This document shows, one piece after another, positions 18,900 to 26,387 of a stretch of 45,749 bases of DNA. The translations under genes were made by a program, and so were the position numbers. Under the pieces are notes generated by a model. It saw nothing but the letters and a program-made list of their open reading frames with translations. It was not told the origin of the DNA and made no database searches. Origin of the DNA: an uncultured Eggerthellaceae bacterium (GTDB lineage Bacteria; Actinomycetota; Coriobacteriia; Coriobacteriales; Eggerthellaceae); contig CAJTVP010000007.1 in NCBI GenBank assembly GCA_910580205.1, forward strand, positions 43,182-88,930, read 5' to 3'. Each line of letters starts with the position of its first letter. Position 1 is the first letter of the stretch.

Positions 18900-19997
18900 T
18901 CAAATGCGCACAGGCATGATGAGATAAAGGAACTCGTCAGAACCAAAGGTATGGAAAACTCCTGGCTTCATGCTGGATTGCACATCAAAGTACACTTTTT
19001 CATCCTTGATGACAGACAACCCCTCATTCACATACAGAGAATTGAACGCGATCTCAACGTCATCGCCAACGATCTCTGAAGGAAGAGTCTCCTGAACAGA
19101 TCCGACATCATTGGAGTTCACGAAGATCTGGGTGGTCTGTGTGGCGATGTTCAAATCAAAACGCATCGGCGATGATGAAGAGGAAAGAATGGAAGCTCGC
19201 TTCACGCATGTCGTCAACGCTTTGAGATCAAGGGTCGCTCGAGTGTTGTAATCTTTGGGAAGCAATTGACGATAATTCGGATAAGAGCCTTCGATGCGCC
19301 GATTGATGAATATCGTCTTTCCGCACGTGATGACGATCTGATTTTCCGCCAAAGCCAACGTGACGTCCTCACCAGTGGTGAGGACGCTGCACACATCATT
19401 CAAAAACGTGCCGGCGATGACGGCGCTGAACCCATCTGCCGGCGCGTCATCCAATTGCGCCTTTGAAAGCGCCAGTCGATATGAGTCCGTCGCCACCATT
19501 TTGATCTCGTGATCTTCAAGCTCAACCAGGACTCCCGTCAAGATCGCCCGGGTCTCATCACGAGAGACCACACGGGAAACACGTTTGACCATGGTGGTGA
19601 ACATGGCGAATGGAAGAGAGATGCTCTGATTCGTCTCAACTTGTGGGAATGCCGGAAAATCTTCTGGATTGAGTGTTCGGATGGAGAAGGTTGACGTGTC
19701 GCATGTCACTTTGACATCCACATCAGTGCTTTGGATGTTGACCGCTGCATCTGGCAAGCTGCGCACGATCTCTGACAACAGCTTCCCAGGAACAACCGTC
19801 CTGCCCTCTTCTTCAATGAGCGCAGCTATGGAGATTTGAACGGAGAGCTCAAGATCAGTAGCTTGAAGAGTGATCTCATCGGTTTTGGTCTCAATGAGAA
19901 TGCCAGCTAAAACAGGCAGCGTGGAACGGTTCGACACGCCTTTCGTCACGATATTCAGCGCATTGGTCAATTCCGTCTTGTTGATGCTGAATCTCAT
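18900..19997 (-). CDS. dnaN: DNA polymerase III sliding clamp, beta subunit
   Basis: 365 residues, normal for the ring-shaped processivity factor that holds DNA polymerase III on DNA. Begins MRFSINKTELTNALNIVTKGVS and ends in the typical LIMPVRI. TGGAGG precedes the ATG at a good distance and an extended -10 promoter lies 30-35 bases upstream. First gene of a leftward unit with recF; gyrB and gyrA follow on the same strand. The gene faces away from dnaA, with the AT-rich origin candidate and a GHKL ATPase gene between them. Confidence 0.98.
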   Translation of the reverse strand: MRFSINKTELTNALNIVTKGVSNRSTLPVLAGILIETKTDEITLQATDLELSVQISIAALIEEEGRTVVPGKLLSEIVRSLPDAAVNIQSTDVDVKVTCDTSTFSIRTLNPEDFPAFPQVETNQSISLPFAMFTTMVKRVSRVVSRDETRAILTGVLVELEDHEIKMVATDSYRLALSKAQLDDAPADGFSAVIAGTFLNDVCSVLTTGEDVTLALAENQIVITCGKTIFINRRIEGSYPNYRQLLPKDYNTRATLDLKALTTCVKRASILSSSSSPMRFDLNIATQTTQIFVNSNDVGSVQETLPSEIVGDDVEIAFNSLYVNEGLSVIKDEKVYFDVQSSMKPGVFHTFGSDEFLYLIMPVRI

Positions 19998-20026
19998 ACA
20001 AAGCCTCCACCCCGCAGTTTCGACCG

Positions 20027-20035
20027 ATTATACCA
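20027..20035 (-). promoter_or_regulatory. dnaN promoter (extended -10)
   Basis: TGG-TATAAT on the minus strand: a perfect -10 hexamer with an upstream TG, 30 bases before the dnaN start codon. The -35 region is A-rich and does not match TTGACA. Confidence 0.6.
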
Positions 20036-20136
20036 AGGAAGCCCTTTTCATTTTTCATAACTGATGAATCTTTGATTTGAAAATTTGAAACAGAGGATCC
20101 AAGGGTTGCTTTCTCAACAAGGCGAGTTATTGGTTT

Positions 20137-20145
20137 TGTGGATAA
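20137..20145 (-). promoter_or_regulatory. DnaA box
   Basis: Exact TTATCCACA consensus for DnaA binding (read on the minus strand), the only perfect match I see in the region between dnaN and dnaA. Adjacent TGTTGAAAA may be a weaker site. Confidence 0.75.
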
Positions 20146-20609
20146 TGTTGAAAACAATCGGAATAATCAACTTTTGCCTTCTTTTCGTCATGTTTTCGCC
20201 TGTAAAACACCTCTTTTTCATCTCTTTCCAATTGTGTATTTCTTGTGGTGTGAAATATAGCTGTTCATATAAAACATGGTTTGAACTGGTCTTTCCTGTA
20301 GATTGAAAGGAACCCGAATATCTGTTCTCCTTTTATATTTCATTGATGATAATCTTCTTCGCGTGATCTGATTTTTACCCACTCCCTATCTGGGAATCGC
20401 TTACGATCACCAAAAGTCAAGGGGAATGGATGAGTGTTTTTCACTCATTGCAATCTGAGTCCATAACTAATTGAATCCTTTTTCAAAGTTTTCCACTTTT
20501 TTTGAATAAATTGTTGAAAACGATTACTTTTCATCATGTTTTTCATTTTCAAGACAGGAGAAGTGGGGTATTTCTTGTACTCTATCTTCAAGGAGGATGG
20601 AAGAGTCTC

Positions 20610-21413
20610 ATGGTGGGTGAATTGGTCGAACGATATGATGTTGTTGACAAGGAGGCGGATCAATGCCGCGTTCTTTCACCAGCGCGCGTTGCCATCTATG
20701 ATGATCTCCTCAGCTCCCCCAGGGTCATAGATATCCAACCCTCTGAAACACGAGAGTTCATAGGTGATCTGGCTTCCACGGTATATAAGGAAGCGAAGGA
20801 TGAAGGTGGGACCATCCCTTATTCCATCATCCTTCAAGTGACTGAGAATTTCATCCATGCCCGATTCACCGAGATGATCGTTTCCATCTTGGATGATGGG
20901 AACACCATCCGCTTCACTGATCAAGGCCCAGGGATCCAAGATAAAGAAAGCGCTCAGCTGCCAGGGTATTCTTCAGCAACTCATGAGATGAAGAAATACA
21001 TCCATGGAGTCGGCTCTGGATTGCCGATCGTCAAGGAATATCTTGAGACCAAGCAAGGAACCATTCAGATAGAAGACAACCTTGTCACCGGGGCGGTGAT
21101 AACGATCAGCTTGGTTCATGAAAAGGAAAATGAGGTTGACCACACAGAAGGCTTGCCTTCTTCCCATAAAGAACCAACGCCTCTCAACGCAGAAGTCCTC
21201 ATCCCTATGCTTTCAAAACGCGCGAAAGAGTTCCTCCCTCTCTTCAAAACGCAGAGCATCTGGGGAGTCAAAGACCTTTACACCATCACGAACATACCAA
21301 GCGGGAGCATGTACAACGAATTGAAGAAGCTCCGGGATTTGGGCATAGTCACTCAGATCGGGAAAAAATACACGTTGACTCCTTTAGGTGAATCTTTGCT
21401 TCCTCTTCTTTGA
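20610..21413 (+). CDS. GHKL-family ATPase with C-terminal winged helix, next to oriC
   Basis: 267 residues from ATG 20610 (AAGGAGG upstream, though 14 bases away); the frame is open further back but the earlier part lies in AT-rich origin sequence. Residues ~40-170 form a Bergerat-fold ATPase: N box ILQVTENFIHARF, G1 box DQGPGI, lid GVGSGLPIVKEYLE. There is no phosphoacceptor histidine domain, so it is closer to anti-sigma/serine-kinase-like or stand-alone GHKL proteins than to sensor kinases. The last 65 residues (LYTITNIPSGSMYNELKKL and onward) read as a winged helix-turn-helix. It is upstream of dnaA on the same strand (138-bp gap). A role in controlling dnaA or the origin is suggested by position only. 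Confidence 0.8.
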   Translation: MVGELVERYDVVDKEADQCRVLSPARVAIYDDLLSSPRVIDIQPSETREFIGDLASTVYKEAKDEGGTIPYSIILQVTENFIHARFTEMIVSILDDGNTIRFTDQGPGIQDKESAQLPGYSSATHEMKKYIHGVGSGLPIVKEYLETKQGTIQIEDNLVTGAVITISLVHEKENEVDHTEGLPSSHKEPTPLNAEVLIPMLSKRAKEFLPLFKTQSIWGVKDLYTITNIPSGSMYNELKKLRDLGIVTQIGKKYTLTPLGESLLPLL

Positions 21414-21551
21414 GAGCAGGGTTGTGTTCCAATGAGGCGAACACCCATGAATGGCTTGATTTTTCCCATGCGTCGATTGTGGAAAACATTTACAATTGTG
21501 CAAAACTTGGCTTTCATATTGACTTCTTCGGATGAGAGATAGCGTGATGGC

Positions 21552-23081
21552 ATGGATGACCTTCATATAAGATGGAATGAGATCTGCGAGCGGGTCTCTT
21601 CATACCCAGATGTGAACAAATCCCAGTTCAATGCATTGATCTCACGGATCCAGCCTCAGGCTATGAGCGACGGTTTCCTGTTATTGACCACCCAGAACAG
21701 TTTCATGAAAACGTGGGCGGATAAGAATTTTTCAGGGGTCATACTGCGCGCTTTGGAAGATCTGTATCAAATCCCCTTCACTGTTTCCATAGAGATAGAT
21801 GAAGCGCAAGATCTCATGGTGAAACCTGTTGAAGCGGGGTCTTCTCAAACAGCCACGCTTTCGAAGCAGATCAGAAATGACGTGGTTGAGACCAATGGGT
21901 CAAATCTTGATGATCCCAGGTTCCAAGTTCCTTCATTCATCTCTTCCGCAGAACCCCAAATCCCTCCCGCTCAAACCATGGATGACTCTGGAGAAGCCGA
22001 TGAAAGCTCATTGTTGAGGCCAGATAACGCTCTATCCAGCTTCACGTTCGAGAACTTCGTGATCGGTGAATCGAATCGAATGGCATACTCCATGGCGGTC
22101 CAAGTCGCTGAGTTCCCTGGCAACACACCGCTCAACCCTCTTTTCATCTATGGACGGAGCGGGTTGGGGAAAACCCACTTGATGCGCGCTATCCAGAATT
22201 ACATCAACCGGACGCGTCCTGATATCTCGACGATCTATGTTGATTCTGAAGAGCTCATCAGCGAATACACGGACGCAGTCGCCCAGCATGATAAAGAGAA
22301 AACCAGTTACAAGACCTTCAAAACCCATTATGAGATGGCGGATGTGCTCCTTGTGGATGACATTCAATACCTGCAAGGAAAACCTCAAACGTTGGATATC
22401 GTTTTCCAGATCTTCAACAAGCTCATCAACCAGGGAAAGCAGATCGTTCTCTCCGCTGACCGTTCTCCTCGCAACATCGACATCGAAGAGCGTTATCGTT
22501 CTCGCTTCATGCAAGGAGGCACGGTCGACATCCAACCACCAGAGGTTGAAACGAAGCTCGCGATCGTGAAGAGCTACATCAATGAATACAAAGCTGGACA
22601 AGGAAATGAAGCCCTCCGAATCCCTGAAGATGTCCAGATGTACATAGCTGAGAACTCCGGTTCCAACATCCGTGAGCTCAAAGGTGCTGTGACGATCATC
22701 ATCTACCATATGAATCTCGCAGGGCAGCAGACGATCGCCATCAATGAAGTCAGTGAGCTTCTGGAAGATCATTTCATGGGGATGATGTCGAAGAATCTCA
22801 CAGTCGAAGATATCCAGAAGCAGGTGGAGAGCTTTTACAAGATCTCCCATTCTGACCTGGTGGGAACATCCCGCTCCCGTGAAGTGGTGTATCCACGGCA
22901 GGTTGCCATGTACCTCTGCCGGCAATTGTTGGATATCCCTTACGATGTCATCGGGAAAGGGTTCAAAAAGGATCATTCGACCGTTATGCATTCAGTAGGG
23001 AAGATCGAGAACATGCTTCTTGAGAACAGGAATGTTCAAGAAGAGATGGAGATCTTGAAGAAGTTGATAAAAGAGTTATAA
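21552..23081 (+). CDS. dnaA: Chromosomal replication initiator DnaA
   Basis: 509 residues. DnaA binds boxes at oriC, forms an ATP-dependent filament, opens the DNA and recruits the helicase. Domain I at residues 1-85 and a Ser/Pro-rich domain II to about 160. The AAA+ domain III has Walker A GRSGLGKTHLM near 200, Walker B LLVDDIQYL and sensor LSADRSPRNI. Domain IV has the DNA-binding signature YDVIGKGFKKDHSTVMHSV. Domain II is fairly long. Lies on the opposite strand to dnaN, which is uncommon. A near-consensus DnaA box (TGTGGAAAA, 21478-21486) is present in its upstream gap and could support autoregulation. The ribosome binding site is weak. Confidence 0.98.
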   Translation: MDDLHIRWNEICERVSSYPDVNKSQFNALISRIQPQAMSDGFLLLTTQNSFMKTWADKNFSGVILRALEDLYQIPFTVSIEIDEAQDLMVKPVEAGSSQTATLSKQIRNDVVETNGSNLDDPRFQVPSFISSAEPQIPPAQTMDDSGEADESSLLRPDNALSSFTFENFVIGESNRMAYSMAVQVAEFPGNTPLNPLFIYGRSGLGKTHLMRAIQNYINRTRPDISTIYVDSEELISEYTDAVAQHDKEKTSYKTFKTHYEMADVLLVDDIQYLQGKPQTLDIVFQIFNKLINQGKQIVLSADRSPRNIDIEERYRSRFMQGGTVDIQPPEVETKLAIVKSYINEYKAGQGNEALRIPEDVQMYIAENSGSNIRELKGAVTIIIYHMNLAGQQTIAINEVSELLEDHFMGMMSKNLTVEDIQKQVESFYKISHSDLVGTSRSREVVYPRQVAMYLCRQLLDIPYDVIGKGFKKDHSTVMHSVGKIENMLLENRNVQEEMEILKKLIKEL

Positions 23082-23333
23082 CCCGTTGAAATCAAAACTG
23101 CTTCCATTTTCCGGAAGAGGAGCTTGTGGAATCGGGATACAGATTCTCAACACGTCATAGTGTGATGAAAACATGCTCTGACCTCATGGTTCCTTGATTT
23201 CCACTCTTTCAACCATCTTTATTACTATTATTACCTTGAGATGAATTCCTTTTCCTCTTGGGAACCCTGACTCTTAATCAGGGAACCTTCCTCCATCCCA
23301 TCATCAAGAAAAACCAATGGACAATTTCCTGTA
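23082..23333. other. AT-rich gap between dnaA and rpmH
   Basis: No gene. A hairpin CCCTGA/TCAGGG (23265-23270 with 23278-23283, further closed by GGAA/TTCC) could end the dnaA transcript although no U-tract follows. The rest is AT-rich, with imperfect DnaA-box-like words such as TTGTGGAAT. Confidence 0.45.
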
Positions 23334-23361
23334 TTGACATGCTTTTTCTCTACGATATACT
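23334..23361 (+). promoter_or_regulatory. Strong promoter of the rpmH-rnpA-yidD-yidC unit
   Basis: Perfect TTGACA (23334-23339), 16-base spacer, TATACT (23356-23361). Lies about 40 bases before rpmH, so the leader is short. This is the best sigma-70-type promoter in the window, as expected for a ribosomal protein gene. Confidence 0.85.
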
Positions 23362-23400
23362 TTCGTTCACTTGCCTTGATTTCAAGAAAAAGGATTCATG

Positions 23401-23535
23401 ATGAAACGTACATACCAACCCAATAAGCGTAAACGTGCGAAGTGCCACGGCTTCCGTGTCCGTATGTCCACAAAGGGAGGACGTGCCGTCCTCGCAAGAA
23501 GGCGTGCAAAGGGTCGCAAACGCCTGTGCGTGTGA
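23401..23535 (+). CDS. rpmH: 50S ribosomal protein L34
   Basis: 44 residues, MKRTYQPNKRKRAKCHGFR through to KGRKRLCV: the strongly basic L34 of the large ribosomal subunit. An ATG directly before this one (23398) is possible, but AAGGA is better spaced for the second. The last residues CV are unusual; most L34 end in a short basic stretch. Cotranscribed with rnpA (11-bp gap), as in nearly all bacteria. Confidence 0.97.
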   Translation: MKRTYQPNKRKRAKCHGFRVRMSTKGGRAVLARRRAKGRKRLCV

Positions 23536-23546
23536 TGCATTGACCA

Positions 23547-23885
23547 TTGCAGATCATCAAATCGAACATGGAGATATCTTCCTTGTTCGCGAATGGAAAA
23601 CGAATTTCCAATAGATATCTCATATGCATCTATGAAAACGCTCCATCACAACACGGCCACAATGGTCGTGTTGCTTTTATTGCGGGAAAAAGGCATGGAA
23701 ATGCTGTTTGGAGAAATGGCGCAAAACGTCGATTGAGAGAGCTGTATCGCGTCTCTCCAGGAGCTTGGCAGCAGAAGAACGTCTTATTTATCGCTAAATC
23801 TGCCTTATTGACAGAGAATTATAGTAAAGTGCTTTCAGCATATGAGAAGACGTTGAAGACCATTCATGATCAAGACGGAATGTGA
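23547..23885 (+). CDS. rnpA: Ribonuclease P protein component
   Basis: 112 residues from a TTG start; protein part of RNase P, which trims the 5' leader of pre-tRNA with the catalytic RNA. Begins with the conserved IKS segment and has the signature GKRHGNAVWRNGAKRRLRE that contacts the RNA. An in-frame ATG at 23568 would remove the conserved IKS, so the TTG is preferred. Its stop overlaps the yidD start (TGATG). It lies between rpmH and yidD in the usual order. Confidence 0.95.
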   Translation: MQIIKSNMEISSLFANGKRISNRYLICIYENAPSQHGHNGRVAFIAGKRHGNAVWRNGAKRRLRELYRVSPGAWQQKNVLFIAKSALLTENYSKVLSAYEKTLKTIHDQDGM

Positions 23886-24151
23886 TGAGACTGATCGCTT
23901 CGCACATCAAAAGGATTCCGATGTATCTTGCGATCAGCGTCATCAATCTTTATCGGGTGCTGATTTCACCTCTGCTCCCATCAAGCTGTCGCTTCATTCC
24001 AACTTGCTCTGAATATGGTCTCATGGCTTTCAAGCGTTTTGGATTTTGCAGAGGGTGCGTGTTGACGACGAAGAGGATCTTAAGATGCAGGCCAGGTGGC
24101 CCTTATGGTTATGATCCTGTGCCTGATGTCTATCCTGTGAAAGCAGATTGA
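23885..24151 (+). CDS. yidD: Membrane protein insertion efficiency factor YidD
   Basis: 88 residues starting MRLIASHIKR. Small amphipathic membrane-associated protein that assists YidC-dependent insertion. Conserved core: YRVLISPLLPSSCRFIPTCSEY, with the two cysteines, then GFCRGCVLTTKRILRCRPGG (the start and end of these stretches are quoted) and YGYDPVP. The ATG overlaps the rnpA stop codon (TGATG). yidC follows 16 bp later. Confidence 0.96.
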   Translation: MRLIASHIKRIPMYLAISVINLYRVLISPLLPSSCRFIPTCSEYGLMAFKRFGFCRGCVLTTKRILRCRPGGPYGYDPVPDVYPVKAD

Positions 24152-24167
24152 GAGGGAGAACCAAGGA

Positions 24168-24944
24168 ATGTGGGAAGTATTCAAAGATTGGATCTTTGAG
24201 ATCATCAACTTCTTTTATGGATTGGTTGGTGACTGGGGTCTCGCGATCATCATCATCACAGTGATATTCCGTATCCTCGTTGCGCCTTTGATGCATAAAC
24301 AGGCGAAGTCCAACTTCAAGATGCAGAAGATCCAACCGGAGATAGCGAAACTCCAACAGAAATATGCGAATGACCAGACGCGCATGAGCCAAGAGATGCA
24401 AAAGCTCTACGCGGAAGCGAAGTTCAATCCTCTCGCGGGTTGTCTGCCGATGCTCCTTCAAATGCCCATCTTCATCGCCCTCTTCCAAGTTTTGAGGGAG
24501 ATGGGCAACAGGGCTGAGGTTCAGAACTTCTCCTTCTACAACCTGGTTCCGAATCTCACCCAGACGCCCTCTGGAGCTCTTGGTGAAGGAATTGGAACAT
24601 TTGTTCCCTATTTGATCCTCATGGTTATCTTCGCTGGAGCTACCTTCTTTCCTATGATTCAACAGCAATTGAAGAGCAAAGACAGCAAACAGAGGAATCA
24701 AACCCTCATCATGGCAGTTGTCATGAGCCTTTTCATGCTTTGGATCTCATGGAGCTCTCCTGCTGGTGTTCTCTTGTTCTGGGGCGTCTCCTCCCTGATC
24801 GGCATCGGGCAGAATCAATTCACGCTCTCTCGTTGCCGTCGACAAGAGGCTGAAGAGGAGGAAGCGAAGGCGCTTGAAGTGAAACCTGTAGAAGTTGATG
24901 TGGTGCGCAAGGAGAAGAAGAAGCGCCCTACGAAGAAGCATTAA
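24168..24944 (+). CDS. yidC: Membrane protein insertase YidC/Oxa1
   Basis: 258 residues; inserts and folds inner-membrane proteins with or without SecYEG. Short Gram-positive-type YidC without the large periplasmic domain. Membrane spans at about 21-42, 98-114, 145-165, 184-204 and a short final one; the first conserved span is followed by a basic amphipathic hairpin (KQAKSNFKMQKIQPEIAKLQ) and LPMLLQMPIFIALFQVL. The basic tail ends KKKRPTKKH, as expected for ribosome contact. No lipoprotein signal cysteine is visible at the N-terminus. A parS site lies between it and jag. Confidence 0.96.
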   Translation: MWEVFKDWIFEIINFFYGLVGDWGLAIIIITVIFRILVAPLMHKQAKSNFKMQKIQPEIAKLQQKYANDQTRMSQEMQKLYAEAKFNPLAGCLPMLLQMPIFIALFQVLREMGNRAEVQNFSFYNLVPNLTQTPSGALGEGIGTFVPYLILMVIFAGATFFPMIQQQLKSKDSKQRNQTLIMAVVMSLFMLWISWSSPAGVLLFWGVSSLIGIGQNQFTLSRCRRQEAEEEEAKALEVKPVEVDVVRKEKKKRPTKKH

Positions 24945-24955
24945 TGATAAGAGGA

Positions 24956-24971
24956 TGTTTCACGTGAAACA
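24956..24971. promoter_or_regulatory. parS site between yidC and jag
   Basis: TGTTTCACGTGAAACA, exact match to the widespread chromosomal parS. The dyad extends two bases on each side (GA/TC). It sits 12 bases behind the yidC stop and 15 bases before the jag start. Binding site of ParB, from which it spreads. Confidence 0.95.
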
Positions 24972-24986
24972 TCGGAAGAAAGATAG

Positions 24987-25529
24987 ATGGAGCAGATCAT
25001 GGATGATGAAATGATCAAAGATGAAGAGACCGTCACTGAAGAGGTCATCGAAGAGGATCAAGAATCAGTCGATTTAGATGAGATCGCTGATACCTCAATC
25101 GAAACCCTTCAAGGTATTCTTTCTTATTTCGATGTTGGAGAAGTGACGATCGATGAATATGAAGGTGATGAAGGGGAACTGATCCTTGATATAACCGGTA
25201 ATGATCTCTCTATCCTCATCGGTCGTTATGGAAGAACGTTGGAAGCGCTTCAAATCCTTCTCTCATCCATTAATCTGAGAAAACTTGGATTCCGGTATCC
25301 AGTCGTTGTTGATGTTGAGGGATATAAAAGCAGACAACGTGAGAAGATTGAGAGCATCGCGCGCTCTATGGCGAAGAAAGCTGTTTCCCAAGACCGTGAC
25401 CTTGCGATGTGCCCTATGTCTCCCTATGAACGCCGTTTGGTCCATATGGTCCTCAAAGACAATCCTGACGTCATCACTGAATCTGAAGGGGAAGGAAACG
25501 AGCGGCATGTCGTCATCAAAATAAGATGA
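24987..25529 (+). CDS. jag: KH/R3H RNA-binding protein Jag (KhpB)
   Basis: 180 residues. RNA-binding cofactor linked to cell elongation and division, usually next to yidC. After an acidic N-terminus (residues 1-40, rich in Glu/Asp) come a KH domain with GRYGRTLEALQILLS (the GxxG equivalent is IGRYG) and an R3H domain with MSPYERRLVHMVL. The N-terminal Jag-N domain of Firmicutes proteins is missing and replaced by the acidic stretch. ATG 24987 has GGAAG eight bases ahead; ATG 24999 is also possible. A clear terminator follows at 25549. Confidence 0.93.
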   Translation: MEQIMDDEMIKDEETVTEEVIEEDQESVDLDEIADTSIETLQGILSYFDVGEVTIDEYEGDEGELILDITGNDLSILIGRYGRTLEALQILLSSINLRKLGFRYPVVVDVEGYKSRQREKIESIARSMAKKAVSQDRDLAMCPMSPYERRLVHMVLKDNPDVITESEGEGNERHVVIKIR

Positions 25530-25548
25530 TGCATGATGGTGAGTGAAA

Positions 25549-25575
25549 GAAAAGGGCGGCAATGCTGCCCTTTTT
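25549..25575. terminator. Bidirectional terminator between jag and rsmG
   Basis: AAAGGGCGGC (25551-25560) pairs with GCTGCCCTTT (25564-25573), one G-U pair, three-base loop; TTTTT follows on the + strand and the A-rich left side gives a U-tract on the - strand. It ends the rightward jag unit and the leftward rsmG transcript. Confidence 0.88.
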
Positions 25576-25604
25576 CATATTCATAGTCAGTGTTTCATCC
25601 TCAC

Positions 25605-26267
25605 TTATTTCTTCAAAGGTCTTTTTTGTGCAACTCCAACTCGACGTGGCAAAGAAATGCCTGGCTCATCTGCTTTCTCAAAAACCAGGATCCTTCTTCG
25701 TGTCTTTGAATCCGAAAGAAAGTAACTACGATCTTTCACCAGCTTCATCCCTATAAGATATTCGATACTCTCTGCCTGCCTTATCTCATCTTCATCAATA
25801 TTCGCCTTCATGCAGATCAAATGACCCTTCATTTCCAACAAAGGAGCAGCTAATTCCATTAATGTTGGCAATGAGGATAAAGCTCGTGCGGTCATTACAG
25901 AGAATCGTGGCGCATCTTGAGGATATTCTTCAAGCCGCCCTGCATAGACTGCGATTCTTTCATCCACTCCCAATTCTTTCAATATCTCTTCCACCATCAT
26001 CATTTTCTTCTTGACAGAATCGATCAAAATAGTCTGTCGATTTCCTGCAATACCCAGAGGTACTCCTGGAAAACCACCACCAGAGCCCATATCTCCATAC
26101 AATCCATCAGGAGCTTCTTCCAATTCTTGAAGAGCGGCAAGCGAATCTTCAACATGCAACAGCATTGCTTCGTCATAATCTGTTATGCTGGTCACATTGA
26201 TCATCTCATTCGCATGTAGGATCCTCGTGAGGTAATCAATGATCAACTGTTGTTCTATCTCTTTCAT
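25605..26267 (-). CDS. rsmG: 16S rRNA (guanine527-N7)-methyltransferase RsmG
   Basis: 220 residues; S-adenosylmethionine-dependent methyltransferase acting on G527 of 16S rRNA. LHVEDSLAAL and DMGSGGGFPGVPLGI (cofactor motif) are typical, followed by DSVKKKMMMVEEILKEL and VMTARALSSLPTLMELAAPLL. Length is normal. It stands leftward, against jag, yidC, parA and parB. In many genomes it heads into parAB on the same strand, often behind mnmE/mnmG, which are not in this window. It is divergent from parA across a parS site. Confidence 0.95.
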   Translation of the reverse strand: MKEIEQQLIIDYLTRILHANEMINVTSITDYDEAMLLHVEDSLAALQELEEAPDGLYGDMGSGGGFPGVPLGIAGNRQTILIDSVKKKMMMVEEILKELGVDERIAVYAGRLEEYPQDAPRFSVMTARALSSLPTLMELAAPLLEMKGHLICMKANIDEDEIRQAESIEYLIGMKLVKDRSYFLSDSKTRRRILVFEKADEPGISLPRRVGVAQKRPLKK

Positions 26268-26320
26268 ATCATTCCTTTTAACGCCATTCCGGTGTCTGTA
26301 TTAAAACAAAAGTATGAAGA

Positions 26321-26336
26321 TGTTTCACGTGAAACA
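26321..26336. promoter_or_regulatory. parS site in the rsmG-parA divergent gap
   Basis: TGTTTCACGTGAAACA; the dyad is perfect over 24 bp (26317-26340). Its right half covers the position where the -35 box of the parA promoter would be, so ParB binding may repress parAB. It also lies 53 bases upstream of the rsmG start. Confidence 0.95.
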
Positions 26337-26350
26337 TCTTCATTGAGCTT

Positions 26351-26359
26351 TGATATACT
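26351..26359 (+). promoter_or_regulatory. parAB promoter (extended -10)
   Basis: TGA-TATACT, 29 bases before the parA GTG. At 17-base spacing the -35 region would be GAAACA, part of the parS site, and does not match TTGACA. Confidence 0.6.
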
Positions 26360-26387
26360 CGCCAACGATTGAAAGGGGAAAGAAGAC

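Larger units (their letters stand above)
19998..20609. other. Probable replication origin region (oriC)
   Basis: About 610 bp without a convincing gene, clearly AT-richer than the neighbours, between the divergent dnaN and GHKL-ATPase/dnaA transcription units. It holds one perfect DnaA box (TTATCCACA on the minus strand, 20137-20145) directly followed by TGTTGAAAA (20146-20154), a second TGTTGAAAA at 20512-20520 and TTTTCCACT at 20489-20497, and long A/T runs that could serve as the unwinding element. A small stem-loop (ATGAGTG/CACTCAT, 20430-20448) lies in the middle. Gene orientation flips across this stretch. The number of strong DnaA boxes is low, so the functional origin might extend into the 21414-21551 gap. 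Confidence 0.7.

Noticed and set aside
20597..20680. Very short frames behind AAGGAGG upstream of the GHKL gene as leader peptides
   Set aside because: The 7- and 13-codon frames start after good ribosome-binding words but stop at once and have no feature beyond chance; the words may simply serve the GHKL start.
22032..22991. 319-codon minus frame opposite dnaA
   Set aside because: Shadow of the AAA+ domain of dnaA.
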